Shown: positions 1-9,559 of the stretch, piece after piece
How positions within the stretch are numbered: the first letter of the stretch is position 1
How the letters are laid out: each line of letters begins with the position of its first letter
Assembly: GCF_001753165.1 (NCBI RefSeq)
Contig: NZ_CP017448.1
Coordinates: 1,506,462 to 1,570,461 of the forward strand
Length of the DNA: 64,000 nucleotides
Source: Acidihalobacter aeolianus
GTDB lineage: Bacteria; Pseudomonadota; Gammaproteobacteria; DSM-5130; Acidihalobacteraceae
Reading direction: 5' to 3'
The notes under the pieces: model-generated
The model's input: the letters and a program-made list of their open reading frames with translations, nothing else
What the model was told of the DNA's origin: nothing
Database searches by the model: none
Made by a program: the position numbers and the translations under genes

Positions 1-246
1 CAGAAACCACTGCACCAGAGGCCAATGGGTCGAGTGAAAGAGCGTGCCGGCGGTCACCGAGGTCTGATGTCGACAACGTCCACATTGGTAGACCTTGCGG
101 GTAGCTACCCACTGGCCATGATCATGGCCACATTTCGGGCATTGAAAGCCATTGGGCCATCGCTGTTGCTTCAAGGCTTCCGCGCAGGCCTCTTCCGTAC
201 CAAACCGCTCCTGCCATTGCAGCAAATTCATCGCTTCGGCTTTCAT
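1..246 (-). CDS. IS1595-family transposase, N-terminal part (runs off window)
   Basis: The minus strand reads without a stop from an ATG at 246 to the window edge, giving the first 82 residues. A zinc ribbon is visible: CPKCGH, then CGRCRH about 20 residues later, followed by TSVTAGTLFHSTHWPL. This is the typical start of IS1595/ISXO2-type transposases; the catalytic part lies outside the window. A good ribosome binding site (AGAGGTGAC) precedes the ATG. The element appears to interrupt the truncated IS4-type copy that ends at 316. I see no clear terminal repeat, so the IS end is only inferred near 315. Confidence 0.85.
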   Translation of the reverse strand, partial: MKAEAMNLLQWQERFGTEEACAEALKQQRWPNGFQCPKCGHDHGQWVATRKVYQCGRCRHQTSVTAGTLFHSTHWPLVQWFL

Positions 247-315
247 CTTGTCACCTCTAACTCTATGACGGACAAGGAATTAGGCATTGCGTTCTGAGAA
301 TAGTTCATAGGCATG

Positions 316-808
316 TAAATCAATCGTTGAAGCATCCAGTGAAGCGGGTTGCGGAAACGAAAGTTATGACCAGGCACCACACCCTGGCAGCGACTCAACA
401 GCTTCCCAAACAAAGCTTCGTACAGCGCATAGGGTTTAGCGTCATTGATTCGGGATAAATTTGAGCGCGACAACTTTGTACTGCCAAGATGATAAAGGCG
501 GTGCACTTGTGCTGAGATATTCTCAACAATATCACGCAAGCTGTTTCGGCCCGCCAACTGCGCCATTGCCATGCTCACAAACTGTGACCATCTCGAGGCG
601 GTTCGAAAAGAGCGGCCTGTATGGTGTTGTTTTGCAAGGGTCTCGAATTCATGTCTCGGTATCATTTTCAGAAGTTGTGAAAACACAGTATTATGGTGAC
701 TCAAGGCCTGATTTCCTTTCTATTTTACAATGACTTGTGGTGATTTCATTGTATCAAAATAAACAGGTTTTCAGGCCTTCTTATTCACTCCTTAACGGGA
801 CAGCAGTG
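316..808 (-). mobile_element. Truncated IS4-family insertion sequence (left copy)
   Basis: This matches the first 497 bases of the complete element at 4898-6173, in the opposite orientation. The terminal repeat CACTGCTGTCCCGTTAA lies at its 808 end. The match stops at 316, next to the IS1595 end. A 4-base deletion (TTAT in the full copy near 5364) shifts the frame, so the transposase reads correctly for about 121 residues and then goes out of frame; only its N-terminus could be made. The shared part looks otherwise identical to the full copy, so the two are recent relatives. Its insertion cut off the 5' end of the FkbM gene. Confidence 0.9.
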
Positions 809-1397
809 AAATCAAGACTTATTTGTGTTGTGTGAACTTGATTTTATGCGTGGCGGATATTTTGTCGAATTCGGCGCTACAAATGGTATAGAGCTTTCCA
901 ATCCATTTCTTTTGGAAAAAAAATATAATTGGCGTGGCATTCTGGTTGAGCCTGCTCGCGTTTGGCATAATGGCCTGAGTATAAATAGGGGCTGCTTGGT
1001 TGATACTAGATGTGTGTGGGCAGAGTCAGGTCTTCATCTGCAGTTTAATGAGGTGCATGGCTTGTCAACCCTAGATACTTTTTCAAACTCAGACATGCAT
1101 TCCGCTTTTCGGCAAGCGGGGACTAGATATCAAGTTGAGACAATATCGTTACTTGATTAATTAGAAGAACATGGTGCACCAAGTGTAATAGATTATCTGT
1201 CTATAGATACTGAAGGTAGTGAATATGAGATACTAAAAAACTTTGATTTCAGAAAATATAAATATAAAGTGATTACATGCGAACACAATTTTACAGAAAA
1301 CAGAGAAAGAATATATGATCTGCTAACAAAAAACGGTTATATCAGAAAATATATGAGTGTCTCTAAAGTAGATGACTGGTATGTATGCGATGTATGA
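809..1397 (+). pseudogene. FkbM-family methyltransferase, 5'-truncated and with an internal stop
   Basis: The frame reads QDLFVLCELDF, then GGYFVEFGATNGIELSN, the conserved SAM-binding start of FkbM-type methyltransferases, which usually methylate sugars or exopolysaccharide parts. The frame continues past an in-frame TAA at 1158-1160 into LSIDTEGSEYEILKNF, a second FkbM hallmark, and ends at a TGA at 1395-1397. The N-terminal residues before QDLF are missing because the IS4-type element ends exactly there (808). The gene is therefore broken twice: truncated by an insertion and interrupted by a nonsense codon. A GTG at 825 could still start a peptide of 111 residues, but it would lack the C-terminal half. 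Confidence 0.85.
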
Positions 1398-1485
1398 TTG
1401 AACTTTGGATAACTACTTCGGCTTCTGCATTGTTGAGAGACAGCGACAGCGAATTCATTTTCCGAGATCTGGAATGGTTAAACTA

Positions 1486-3078
1486 TCAATTTCGGACCAT
1501 AATTTTTTTAACTTGATTTAATAAATCTACTTCGGGTGAGTTATATTTATTAGGAGAAAAGAACCATAGTATGGAAATAACTCCAATATAGATGGCAGAA
1601 CCTATTGCTATTGTAATACCTAATTTATAAGCTGCACTGAGATTGCTAGCAATATGTGATGATTCATGTGTCCAGCCTAAGTTCATCATGTATAGGATGA
1701 TCGACATGATTAGGCATCCAATTACGCTTCTCCATACCATGGAGAGCGTTTTGCTAATGCTTATATGCAAGCTATACGATACAATGCTGTAGAAACAAAA
1801 CTGAATAATTGTTTCTGCGGATGCCACAGATAGTGCTATACCATATAGCCCATAATTGGGTATTAGAAATACTAATAGTATAATTTGGATGATTCCTCCG
1901 ATTGCATTGATGGATACAATGGTTTTCATCCATCCATGCACTGAAAAATACGTAGTGCTAATCACGCCTAGTATTGTAAGTGACCTTGTGATTGCTAAAA
2001 TTTCAATAATCGGAACCGCATTTAACCATTTGCTACCAAGCGCTAGTTGTACAATAGGATACGATATTAATGATATTCCTACTCCGGCAGGGAATGTGAC
2101 TAACGCCATAATACCTATCACTCTAGGAATCATTTCTGAGGCATCTTTCCCCGCTTTCCTTAGTTCCGCGAAACCTGGAAACAGAGCCCGTGAGAACGCA
2201 CCTGCTAACTCAGACGTTGTAAGTGACGCAAAATCAATGCCCACTTCATAGATGCCCACACTGGCGATCCCTGATATTTTACCAATGATTGACTTGGTAC
2301 CAAATCCACCAGCTAGCCCAATTAAATTAGAAAACCACAACATCGTCGAGTATGAAGCCATTCTACGCCATGCTTGCAAGGTGAGTCGCGGACGGTATGG
2401 ATGAAGGACGTAACTCATCGCTAATGTAATAATTTGATTTACTAAAATAGCAATGATAAGTGCCCAGAAATTGCGCAAGATAAATGCCAGTAAAATCGCC
2501 GTGACGGCAGATATGATGCGCGGAATGATTTTTAATTTAAATTCGTAGTTGAACGCCATGAAGCGCCTGAAATCGACGATACCGATGTTTTCAAATCCGT
2601 TCAGGAAACTGATGAGTGCTGCGAGCCAAACAACCTGCTCAAAATGCGGGCTGTGAAAGAACTCCGCGGCTGGGGCAGCCAGAATGAATATCAATAGTGC
2701 AACCAGAGATCCTCTTATAAGGTTGATGGTGAACCCGGTGTCATAAATTGCTCGGTCATGTTTCTCATCGCGGATAATGGCGTTCTCCGTTCCAAGTTCG
2801 GAAAGCTGGTTCAGACTTTGCATAAAACCCATAGCAAGAGCCACGATACCGAAGTCACTGGGAGAGAGCAGGCGTGCGAGAAACAGGGTGCTAATGAAAC
2901 CCAGCGCTCTATTCGCCAGCCGCCATCCTATTAGCCAGCTTGTTCCATGAGCCGTTCTGGCGAGGACGGAGCCGGAATGCTTGAGCTTGTGGAGGCCAAC
3001 GTCTTCTTCTGGGTTTTGTTCTATATTAGTCACTGATCCATGTCCTGAGGCCGTAAGCGTGGCGGATTGTACACGCAC
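1486..3078 (-). CDS. Wzx/WzxC-like polysaccharide flippase
   Basis: A 530-residue polytopic inner-membrane protein of the polysaccharide transporter (MOP) superfamily, which flips lipid-linked oligosaccharide across the membrane. WLIGWRLANRALGFISTLFLARLL and SPSDFGIVALA near residues 48-80 are typical of the first helices of WzxC-type flippases; hydrophobic segments follow along the chain. The called start is a GTG at 3078; the first 40 or so residues are polar and unlike the family, so a later start is possible. It sits downstream of a glycosyltransferase on the same strand and is flanked by the two IS4-type copies. Substrate specificity cannot be read from sequence. Confidence 0.85.
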   Translation of the reverse strand: MRVQSATLTASGHGSVTNIEQNPEEDVGLHKLKHSGSVLARTAHGTSWLIGWRLANRALGFISTLFLARLLSPSDFGIVALAMGFMQSLNQLSELGTENAIIRDEKHDRAIYDTGFTINLIRGSLVALLIFILAAPAAEFFHSPHFEQVVWLAALISFLNGFENIGIVDFRRFMAFNYEFKLKIIPRIISAVTAILLAFILRNFWALIIAILVNQIITLAMSYVLHPYRPRLTLQAWRRMASYSTMLWFSNLIGLAGGFGTKSIIGKISGIASVGIYEVGIDFASLTTSELAGAFSRALFPGFAELRKAGKDASEMIPRVIGIMALVTFPAGVGISLISYPIVQLALGSKWLNAVPIIEILAITRSLTILGVISTTYFSVHGWMKTIVSINAIGGIIQIILLVFLIPNYGLYGIALSVASAETIIQFCFYSIVSYSLHISISKTLSMVWRSVIGCLIMSIILYMMNLGWTHESSHIASNLSAAYKLGITIAIGSAIYIGVISILWFFSPNKYNSPEVDLLNQVKKIMVRN

Positions 3079-3227
3079 TATGATGTTATGTGTATGAATT
3101 ACAAATTGTTTGGTGTAGATACATCTATAGTCTGGTCAAAAAAAGTAGGGTTTTTTTAGTGTAAGTAACTGAAAACGCATTGAAAACATAAGATTGACTT
3201 TGAGCTTTATACTGCCTTCGGCATGGA

Positions 3228-4232
3228 TTAGAAGCGATCCTTGAATGAGGATTTCGCTATGGTAAATATTACAGAAATTAACCCTCTAATTAGTTCCGTA
3301 GACGCTGGATCGTATGATAATCCAAGGAACATCTTTCTAATACCTAGTAGGGGCTTTCCCATTTTATATATATTATATCCGCATTCCCAGAAAATAAATC
3401 TTGAGATATGTTTTTTTAGGGCTTGATGTATACCTTTATCACTGTAATCAGTTGAATGTATAGATTTGTGTAGCTTTACAATTTCATCGATCTGCCTCAA
3501 TTTTTTTATATAATCCTTATTATCTGACGATGAGCACAAGTTGTTATCATGAATAAAGTATTTGTGGTTAATTCTGTTTATGAATGCTAATGCATAGCCC
3601 GCCAATATCGCATCATATCTTAACTTCCAGTCCTCAAACATTTGAAGGCTTTCATCAAAACACAAAGTTCTGAAAATATAACGTCTAACAATAGACGTAT
3701 GCAAACCGGGAGCTTTTTCAAACTTGATATGCTCTAATAGTTGACTTTTTTTGTCGATGATATGTAAATTTCCTTCTTTGTATGTAGTTAAATTGTCAAG
3801 CACACTATTTGACTTGAATACTGATTCTACAACTAATGAGCTTCCTTTAACTCTGCAAAAATCGGCATATATCCAATCTACTTGAGGATGTTCCTGGAAT
3901 TCATTCATTATGCTTTCAAGATGGTGCGGTTCATATTGGTCATCGCTATCTATAAAAGCTATAAAATTACCTTTAGACTTTTCTATTCCACAATTGCGGG
4001 CACCAGAAACTCCTTTTGTTCTAGTGTTTCTTAAGATTTGTATTCTTGGGTCTTCTAGCGCAATTTCTTTTATGACATCTATCGATCTATCTGTGCTATG
4101 GTCATCCACGCATATTATTTCAAAGTTTCTGTATGTCTGTTTTAAACATGAAATAATCGTCTTCTTGACTAACGTCTCGCGATTGAATACTGGAATTATA
4201 ATGGACACCAGTTCTTCGTCTTGAATATTCAT
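3228..4232 (-). CDS. Family-2 glycosyltransferase
   Basis: A 334-residue GT-A fold glycosyltransferase. It opens with VSIIIPVFNRE, has CVDDHSTD for nucleotide binding and FIDSDD (about residue 95) as the metal-binding DxD region, and GVSGARNCGI between them. It should transfer a sugar from a nucleotide donor to a growing lipid-linked glycan on the cytoplasmic side. The ATG at 4232 follows a weak AGGTAA binding site. Base composition is AT-rich, like the rest of this locus and unlike the right end of the window. Donor and acceptor are unknown. Confidence 0.9.
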   Translation of the reverse strand: MNIQDEELVSIIIPVFNRETLVKKTIISCLKQTYRNFEIICVDDHSTDRSIDVIKEIALEDPRIQILRNTRTKGVSGARNCGIEKSKGNFIAFIDSDDQYEPHHLESIMNEFQEHPQVDWIYADFCRVKGSSLVVESVFKSNSVLDNLTTYKEGNLHIIDKKSQLLEHIKFEKAPGLHTSIVRRYIFRTLCFDESLQMFEDWKLRYDAILAGYALAFINRINHKYFIHDNNLCSSSDNKDYIKKLRQIDEIVKLHKSIHSTDYSDKGIHQALKKHISRFIFWECGYNIYKMGKPLLGIRKMFLGLSYDPASTELIRGLISVIFTIAKSSFKDRF

Positions 4233-4589
4233 TATTATTTACCTGTTTGATGATTGGGACCTGATCTGCCCTGGGAAATTGGATGTCATGATGAGTTATT
4301 TGCTGTGTTAAGGCGTATTCAAGCATCGGATATGTAATGCACGCAGTCGTGTGAGGCATGGTCAACTGTGGGGTGTGGTCTTTACGTTGTAGACTATTCA
4401 ATATTGACTCAGTGATACGCTATTATAAGCTTTGCTATCGTAAGATCTGAACACATAGGCTTCTCCTTCTTAGCGGTAGAGTGTAGATGCGCGAGTGACA
4501 CCTTGCTGAGCAACAGAACTTTCCAGTCCATGCTAATGCGGATGCAAACCTGTGGACTTTTCAAGGTAGCAAGACACCTTGGACACTCA
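4233..4589. other. Intergenic stretch without a supported gene
   Basis: AT-rich DNA between the glycosyltransferase start and the IS3 relic. Short open frames on both strands show no recognisable domain. It probably holds the promoter for the minus-strand glycosyltransferase/flippase pair, but I see no convincing -35/-10 pair. Confidence 0.4.
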
Positions 4590-4890
4590 CTAAAAGGCAT
4601 TCTCGAATGCCTCGTGGCTCAAACATGCGAGATAAAGGTGTCAAAGTTTGCGATTGTAGAACACCTCGATGTAGTTGAAGATGTCAGTGTTGGTAGTTCA
4701 TGAGTATTGTTCGTGCGCTTTTGATGTGAATTTTTTTCAGGCTGGTCAAGGATGATTCGGCTACGGCATTAGCCCAGCAGTTGCCGCGCAGACCCAAACT
4801 CAGTCTCAGATTATGGGCTATGACAAAGCGGCATGAGTCATCGCTGCCATTTTGTGGGTGCAAATCTAAGTGCTTAACACAGTGTTGCAT
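4590..4890 (-). pseudogene. IS3-family transposase relic (OrfB C-terminus)
   Basis: The minus strand encodes LHPQNGSDD and then GNCWANAVAESSLTSLKK, the well-known C-terminal block of IS3-family OrfB integrases. After a stop the match continues in another frame as DIFNYIEVFYNRK, then HEAFENAF, ending at a TAG at 4590-4592. One frameshift and an internal stop break it. Its upstream part was cut away where the IS4-type element inserted. No terminal repeats of the IS3 element could be seen. Confidence 0.8.
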
Positions 4891-4897
4891 ACCGAAT

Positions 4898-6173
4898 CAC
4901 TGCTGTCCCGTTAAGGAGTGAATAAGAAGGCCTGAAAACCTGTTTATTTTGATACAATGAAATCACCACAAGTCATTGTAAAATAGAAAGGAAATCAGGC
5001 CTTGAGTCACCATAATACTGTGTTTTCACAACTTCTGAAAATGATACCGAGACATGAATTCGAGACCCTTGCAAAACAACACCATACAGGCCGCTCTTTT
5101 CGAACCGCCTCGAGATGGTCACAGTTTGTGAGCATGGCAATGGCGCAGTTGGCGGGCCGAAACAGCTTGCGTGATATTGTTGAGAATATCTCAGCACAAG
5201 TGCACCGCCTTTATCATCTTGGCAGTACAAAGTTGTCGCGCTCAAATTTATCCCGAATCAATGACGCTAAACCCTATGCGCTGTACGAAGCTTTGTTTGG
5301 GAAGCTGTTGAGTCGCTGCCAGGGTGTGGTGCCTGGTCATAACTTTCGTTTCCGCAACCCGCTTTATTCACTGGATGCTTCAACGATTGATTTATGTCTG
5401 TCCGTTTTCCCTTGGGCAGATTTTCGAACCACCAAGGGGGCGATAAAACTTCATGTCGGACTGAACCATGCAGGCTACTTGCCTGAGTTTGTGACGGTGA
5501 CCGAAGGCAAGAACCATGATGTGATTGTGGGTCGTACGCTGGCATTTCCCAAGGAAAGTATCGTGGTGATAGACAAAGGTTACAACGACTACACCTGGTA
5601 TAAGCAACTGACTGAAAGGGGAATATTTTTTGTTACACGCCTCAAAACCAATGCAAAATATCGCATTGTGAGCCGTCGTCCAGTGCTGAAAGGCAGGGGA
5701 TTGATCTGCGATCAAACCATCGAGTTCGGCGGGCCGCAGACAGCAAAGAAGTGTCCTGTTCAGTTACGTCGCATCGCTTACCGGGATTCAGAAATCGGAA
5801 AGCGCTATGTGTTTTTGACCAACAATTTCAAGCTTGCTGCCAAAACCATTGCGGATATTTACAAGGCAAGATGGCAGGTCGAGCTGTTCTTTAAATGGAT
5901 CAAACAAAACCTGAAGATTAAATCTTTTGTGGGTACCAGTAAGAATGCGGTGAGGACCCAGATATGGATCGCACTCTGTATGTATTTGCTTCTGGCCTTT
6001 CTCAAGTTCCAGTCGAAGTTGCAGAAAAGCACGCAACAAATCTTACGGTTGTTGCAGATGAATCTGTTCGAAAAAAGGGATCTGATGGCGCTGCTGAGAG
6101 GCGACCCACCTGGCGACAAGCAACCCAATATCAATCAGATGATTTTGCTGTGAAAGTTAACGGGACAGCAGTG
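4898..6173 (+). mobile_element. Complete IS4-family insertion sequence
   Basis: A 1276-base element bounded by perfect inverted repeats beginning CACTGCTGTCCCGTTAA on both ends. It is flanked by a 9-base direct repeat, ATACCGAAT, at 4889-4897 and 6174-6182, which is the target-site duplication. A 9-base duplication fits IS4-family transposition. It carries one intact transposase gene. A second, truncated copy lies inverted at 316-808. Confidence 0.95.
5002..6153 (+). CDS. IS4-family DDE transposase
   Basis: A 383-residue transposase, complete. The catalytic aspartates are seen in LDASTIDLCL and VVIDKGYNDY, and the IS4 signature Y-x2-R-x3-E-x6-K in YKARWQVELFFKWIK near residue 295. The N-terminus RHEFETLAKQHHTGR is also usual for this group. 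The likely start is a TTG at 5002, preceded by AAGGAAAT. Because the element has intact ends, a clean target duplication and an open gene, it is probably still mobile. The truncated sister copy could be acted on only at its remaining end. Confidence 0.93.
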   Translation: MSHHNTVFSQLLKMIPRHEFETLAKQHHTGRSFRTASRWSQFVSMAMAQLAGRNSLRDIVENISAQVHRLYHLGSTKLSRSNLSRINDAKPYALYEALFGKLLSRCQGVVPGHNFRFRNPLYSLDASTIDLCLSVFPWADFRTTKGAIKLHVGLNHAGYLPEFVTVTEGKNHDVIVGRTLAFPKESIVVIDKGYNDYTWYKQLTERGIFFVTRLKTNAKYRIVSRRPVLKGRGLICDQTIEFGGPQTAKKCPVQLRRIAYRDSEIGKRYVFLTNNFKLAAKTIADIYKARWQVELFFKWIKQNLKIKSFVGTSKNAVRTQIWIALCMYLLLAFLKFQSKLQKSTQQILRLLQMNLFEKRDLMALLRGDPPGDKQPNINQMILL

Positions 6174-6282
6174 ATACCGAATGAAAAACTCATTCAAACT
6201 ATGAGTGGTAAACACCGGAAGCTTAGAACTTACGTGCTATAAAGACGTGAAGAAATTGTACAAATGTAGTCTGGAGACGAAT

Positions 6283-7062
6283 GTGATTGTTATTGGACTA
6301 GGTACCGGGCGTTCTGGTACGGCATCTCTCGCTAAGCTATTAAACGCTCAGCAAGATGCCTTGTGTTTCCATGAGATGAACCCATCCAGCGTTCGCTTTG
6401 CCGGAACTCCGAGGCCTTTCATAAATGCGATAGACGAATATCAAACCATTCTTGATGGTGGTGATCCGTCCATGCTGACTGTCGATTTGAGTCGCCAGGT
6501 AGTCGTCAAGGCTTATGACGAACTATGCAAGATGAATCAGGTAAGGTTAATCGGTGATATCGCATTCTACTACCTTACATATGTAGAAATGCTTGCCGCG
6601 CGTAACCCAAATATCCGCTTTCTGTGTTTAAGGCGTGATATCGAAGCGACCGTAGCAAGTTGGATGCACAAATCAAGTATACCGAGATGGCGCTCAAAAT
6701 ATTTGGCTGATCGTCTGGGTGCTATGATTACACGATCTCCATTTCATGAGTCACGGAATTTCTGGATGAACCACAACGGTGAGTATTGGGAGCCGGATCC
6801 AGTATGGGACAAATGCTTCCCGAAGTTTGAAGCGAAATCAAAACCAGAGGCTATACGTAAGTATTGCGAATACTATTATGAAAAGGCAGACGGAATTGCA
6901 CCTAAGTTGGCTGGGGTGTTTAGATACGTCGATGCTGAATATATGAATGATATTGATTATCAGAAGGAGATACTGAGCTTTGTCGGAATACCTTCAGATC
7001 AACATGTTTTTACTGATGCACATATACATAGGTCTGATTATCGTAAAAAGATGCCTAGATGA
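6283..7062 (+). CDS. PAPS-dependent sulfotransferase
   Basis: A soluble enzyme that would move a sulfuryl group from PAPS to a sugar or other acceptor. The 5'-phosphosulfate loop is GLGTGRSGTASLAKLL right at the N-terminus, and LCLRRDIEATVASW near residue 118 resembles the 3'-phosphate binding segment. I chose the GTG at 6283 because GGAG lies six bases upstream and sulfotransferases begin just before this loop; an in-frame GTG at 6205 would add 26 residues without family support. It follows the IS4-type element directly. PAPS can be supplied by the CysD/CysNC pair at 38.2-41.6 kb. The acceptor is unknown, but neighbours suggest a polysaccharide. Confidence 0.87.
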   Translation: MIVIGLGTGRSGTASLAKLLNAQQDALCFHEMNPSSVRFAGTPRPFINAIDEYQTILDGGDPSMLTVDLSRQVVVKAYDELCKMNQVRLIGDIAFYYLTYVEMLAARNPNIRFLCLRRDIEATVASWMHKSSIPRWRSKYLADRLGAMITRSPFHESRNFWMNHNGEYWEPDPVWDKCFPKFEAKSKPEAIRKYCEYYYEKADGIAPKLAGVFRYVDAEYMNDIDYQKEILSFVGIPSDQHVFTDAHIHRSDYRKKMPR

Positions 7063-7091
7063 TTTATACATCATAATCGGAGTCGCTAAGC

Positions 7092-8069
7092 GTGCCGCAT
7101 TTTTCCGTAATTGTCGCTACGCGTAATAGACCATATCAATTTGCGGAAGCGTTAAAATCAATAATGGCTCAAACGTGTGCTTCAAAAGAAATAATTGTGG
7201 TAAATGATGGATCAGATGACGATGCTGTCTCAATATATCAAACTCTGATAGAGCAAGCGGGACCAGAAGTTACTTTGCATTCATTAATCAAAAGGCCTAA
7301 TGGACATGGTCCTTCATTTTCTCGCAACTATGGATTCTCTGTTTCGAAGGGAGAGTACTTGTGTTTCCTGGATGATGATGATTCATGGACGGATGACGAT
7401 TATCTCACACGGGTACAAACAGCAATATCAAAATTGGAGATCAAGCCAGAATTGATTCTCAGTAATCAGTTTGCATATATGGATGGTATAAAGAATAATG
7501 GAGACATCTGGCTTGAAGGATTGATCATAGAACTTGTACGACGTGATGCTGCGAACTACATAGATGAATTCTACCGTGTTAATACAAACGACTTGTTGAA
7601 ATACGGTGGATTATGCCATCTCAATACATTGATTGTGCGACGCGATCTGTATGAATCGGTAGATGGTATGGATGAATGTATAAGGTGGGAAGAGGATCGC
7701 GATATATTCCTGCGGTTGGTTGATAGTGCGAAGTTGATAATATTTTCACCACATTACGTGTCGCGGCATAATATCCCAAAGCGTGAATGCGCGTTGAATG
7801 CATCTACGTCTCTGAATGAGTATAGAAAAAGGCAATATCAGCTTTATTTGTTCGACAAGTCGATCATACAATCAAAACAATCAGTAATTGTAAAATACGC
7901 AAAAAAGCAAAAAGGATATGTGCTTAAGCATATAGCTTTACTTTGTGCTAAAAACAAGAATTATATAAATGCAGCATTTTACGCTAAACAAGCTTTAGTG
8001 GTACTTCCTAGCATAAAGTGGTTGCTGTATACAGGATATTTGATAGCTAGATCTTTGACCTCAAAATGA
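7092..8069 (+). CDS. Family-2 glycosyltransferase
   Basis: A 325-residue GT-A glycosyltransferase: FSVIVATRNRP at the start, IIVVNDGSDDDAV, and CFLDDDDSW near residue 95 as the metal-binding site. PSFSRNYGFSVSKGEY matches the conserved segment between them. RWEEDRDIFLRL around residue 200 resembles the catalytic ED region. The start is a GTG at 7092, 29 bases after the sulfotransferase, so the two are probably cotranscribed. The specific linkage made cannot be inferred. Confidence 0.9.
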   Translation: MPHFSVIVATRNRPYQFAEALKSIMAQTCASKEIIVVNDGSDDDAVSIYQTLIEQAGPEVTLHSLIKRPNGHGPSFSRNYGFSVSKGEYLCFLDDDDSWTDDDYLTRVQTAISKLEIKPELILSNQFAYMDGIKNNGDIWLEGLIIELVRRDAANYIDEFYRVNTNDLLKYGGLCHLNTLIVRRDLYESVDGMDECIRWEEDRDIFLRLVDSAKLIIFSPHYVSRHNIPKRECALNASTSLNEYRKRQYQLYLFDKSIIQSKQSVIVKYAKKQKGYVLKHIALLCAKNKNYINAAFYAKQALVVLPSIKWLLYTGYLIARSLTSK

Positions 8070-8178
8070 ACTATAAAGCTGCCCCATGTGGTGGTGTACT
8101 AAATACCGTGGTATTAAAGCAGGGTGCATTTACACGATTTGTCAATAAGAGCATTCAGCTAATTCTATTGATCATCCG

Positions 8179-9477
8179 ATGAACAAGTACATGATGTACA
8201 TAAAAGACTTTTGGACAATATTTCAGTCTAAACTGTTTCAGCATCGAGCATATGCCCGGGTGTATTGGGGCAAGAAGAATTGGTACATGCTTTCGTTATT
8301 ACATTATGTGTTAAGAGGAGAGAAGAAAGGGTATATACCCTGCCCATTCTTCGATCCCGACCATAAACAATTTAATGAGAACAATAACGGATGTACTAAC
8401 AAATTCGCGGAATTCATACGCGGTGGATGCAATGGAGACCCCTCTGATATTTTTGATGCCGCATATGTACAGAGTAATTTACACACGCGTGGTATTTCAC
8501 ATAATACTAAAATGGCAACCCAATCAATCTGGCTTAGGTATGTGACTATCCCGTACCAGGATCGTCCTGACCCTGCTGAAAAAATATCATTATCCTTTGT
8601 TACTGGTACTGAATTCGGCTGGCCCCAACCGGACTCATCAGTGGAATTCTCGCGTAGAATAATGGAGTACATGCAGCATAAAAAACAATCTTTATGCGCA
8701 AATTTCGCTAAAAATACTACTGAATATCATGATAATATTGAAAATTATCATAATTCTAGAGTAACAACGTTTTCGCAAATGACTCAGGTAAGAAAACATG
8801 ATTATTTGCTTTATATACAGACAAACGGCAATCATAATCGTGAAATGCATCATGTAAATAGAAACTACGATATATTATTGGCTTTTTATGAGGGATGTTG
8901 TGATGGAGCTGATTCGGAGTATTGTGTAGAACACAAAGGCACTAAAATTACGGCAATTAGCGCTATATTGAAAGCTAATGGCGATCTAATTTACAGATAC
9001 AAATACGTATTGTTTCTTGATGATGATGTGTTCCTATCGCATTTTGATATAAATAATTTATTTGAAATTGCAGATAAAAACAGTTTAAAACTGTGTCAGG
9101 CTTCCTTGAGCAAGGATTCACATACCGGGTTGAAAGTCTTGTACCACGTGGATGAGTCACCATATGCATTTAGATTCGTATCAGGGGTTGAAATAATGAT
9201 GCCACTATTTTCAACAGACGCACTTAAGTGCGTCGAACCGCTATTTGCAAATAGTATCAGCGGTTGGGGGTTGGATATTCGGGTTGGAATCACTATCCGT
9301 GATCTCTATGGTGAGACGGTTGCTGTTGTTGATTCTGTGCAGGCTGTTCATAAGGGAGTGCCAAATTTATACCATGGTGCATATTATAAATTACTGTATA
9401 GCGCTGGAATAATGCCCAAGATGGAGCTTATGTATCACGTCGGCTCAGAGCGCCCGACTATATATGAAATCCATTGA
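8179..9477 (+). CDS. DUF707-like putative glycosyltransferase with N-terminal FD-repeat segment
   Basis: A 432-residue protein. The C-terminal half carries VLFLDDDVFLSHFDINNLF (about residue 275), then CQASL and NSISGWGLDIRVG, which resembles DUF707 proteins, a poorly characterised glycosyltransferase-like group with a DDD metal site. The N-terminal part has LLHYVLRGEKKGYIPCPFFD and DPSDIFDAAYVQSNL, similar to the short repeats found beside glycosyltransferase domains in large surface-glycan proteins. No signal peptide is apparent. It stands 109 bases after the previous gene. The family assignment is from memory of motifs, so activity is inference. Confidence 0.6.
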   Translation: MNKYMMYIKDFWTIFQSKLFQHRAYARVYWGKKNWYMLSLLHYVLRGEKKGYIPCPFFDPDHKQFNENNNGCTNKFAEFIRGGCNGDPSDIFDAAYVQSNLHTRGISHNTKMATQSIWLRYVTIPYQDRPDPAEKISLSFVTGTEFGWPQPDSSVEFSRRIMEYMQHKKQSLCANFAKNTTEYHDNIENYHNSRVTTFSQMTQVRKHDYLLYIQTNGNHNREMHHVNRNYDILLAFYEGCCDGADSEYCVEHKGTKITAISAILKANGDLIYRYKYVLFLDDDVFLSHFDINNLFEIADKNSLKLCQASLSKDSHTGLKVLYHVDESPYAFRFVSGVEIMMPLFSTDALKCVEPLFANSISGWGLDIRVGITIRDLYGETVAVVDSVQAVHKGVPNLYHGAYYKLLYSAGIMPKMELMYHVGSERPTIYEIH

Positions 9478-9559
9478 CTTACTACCCTGTAGTATTCCTG
9501 TGTCGACGGACGGCATGAGTTATATATTTATTAATATTCATCAGATGGTGTTCGTTTAA

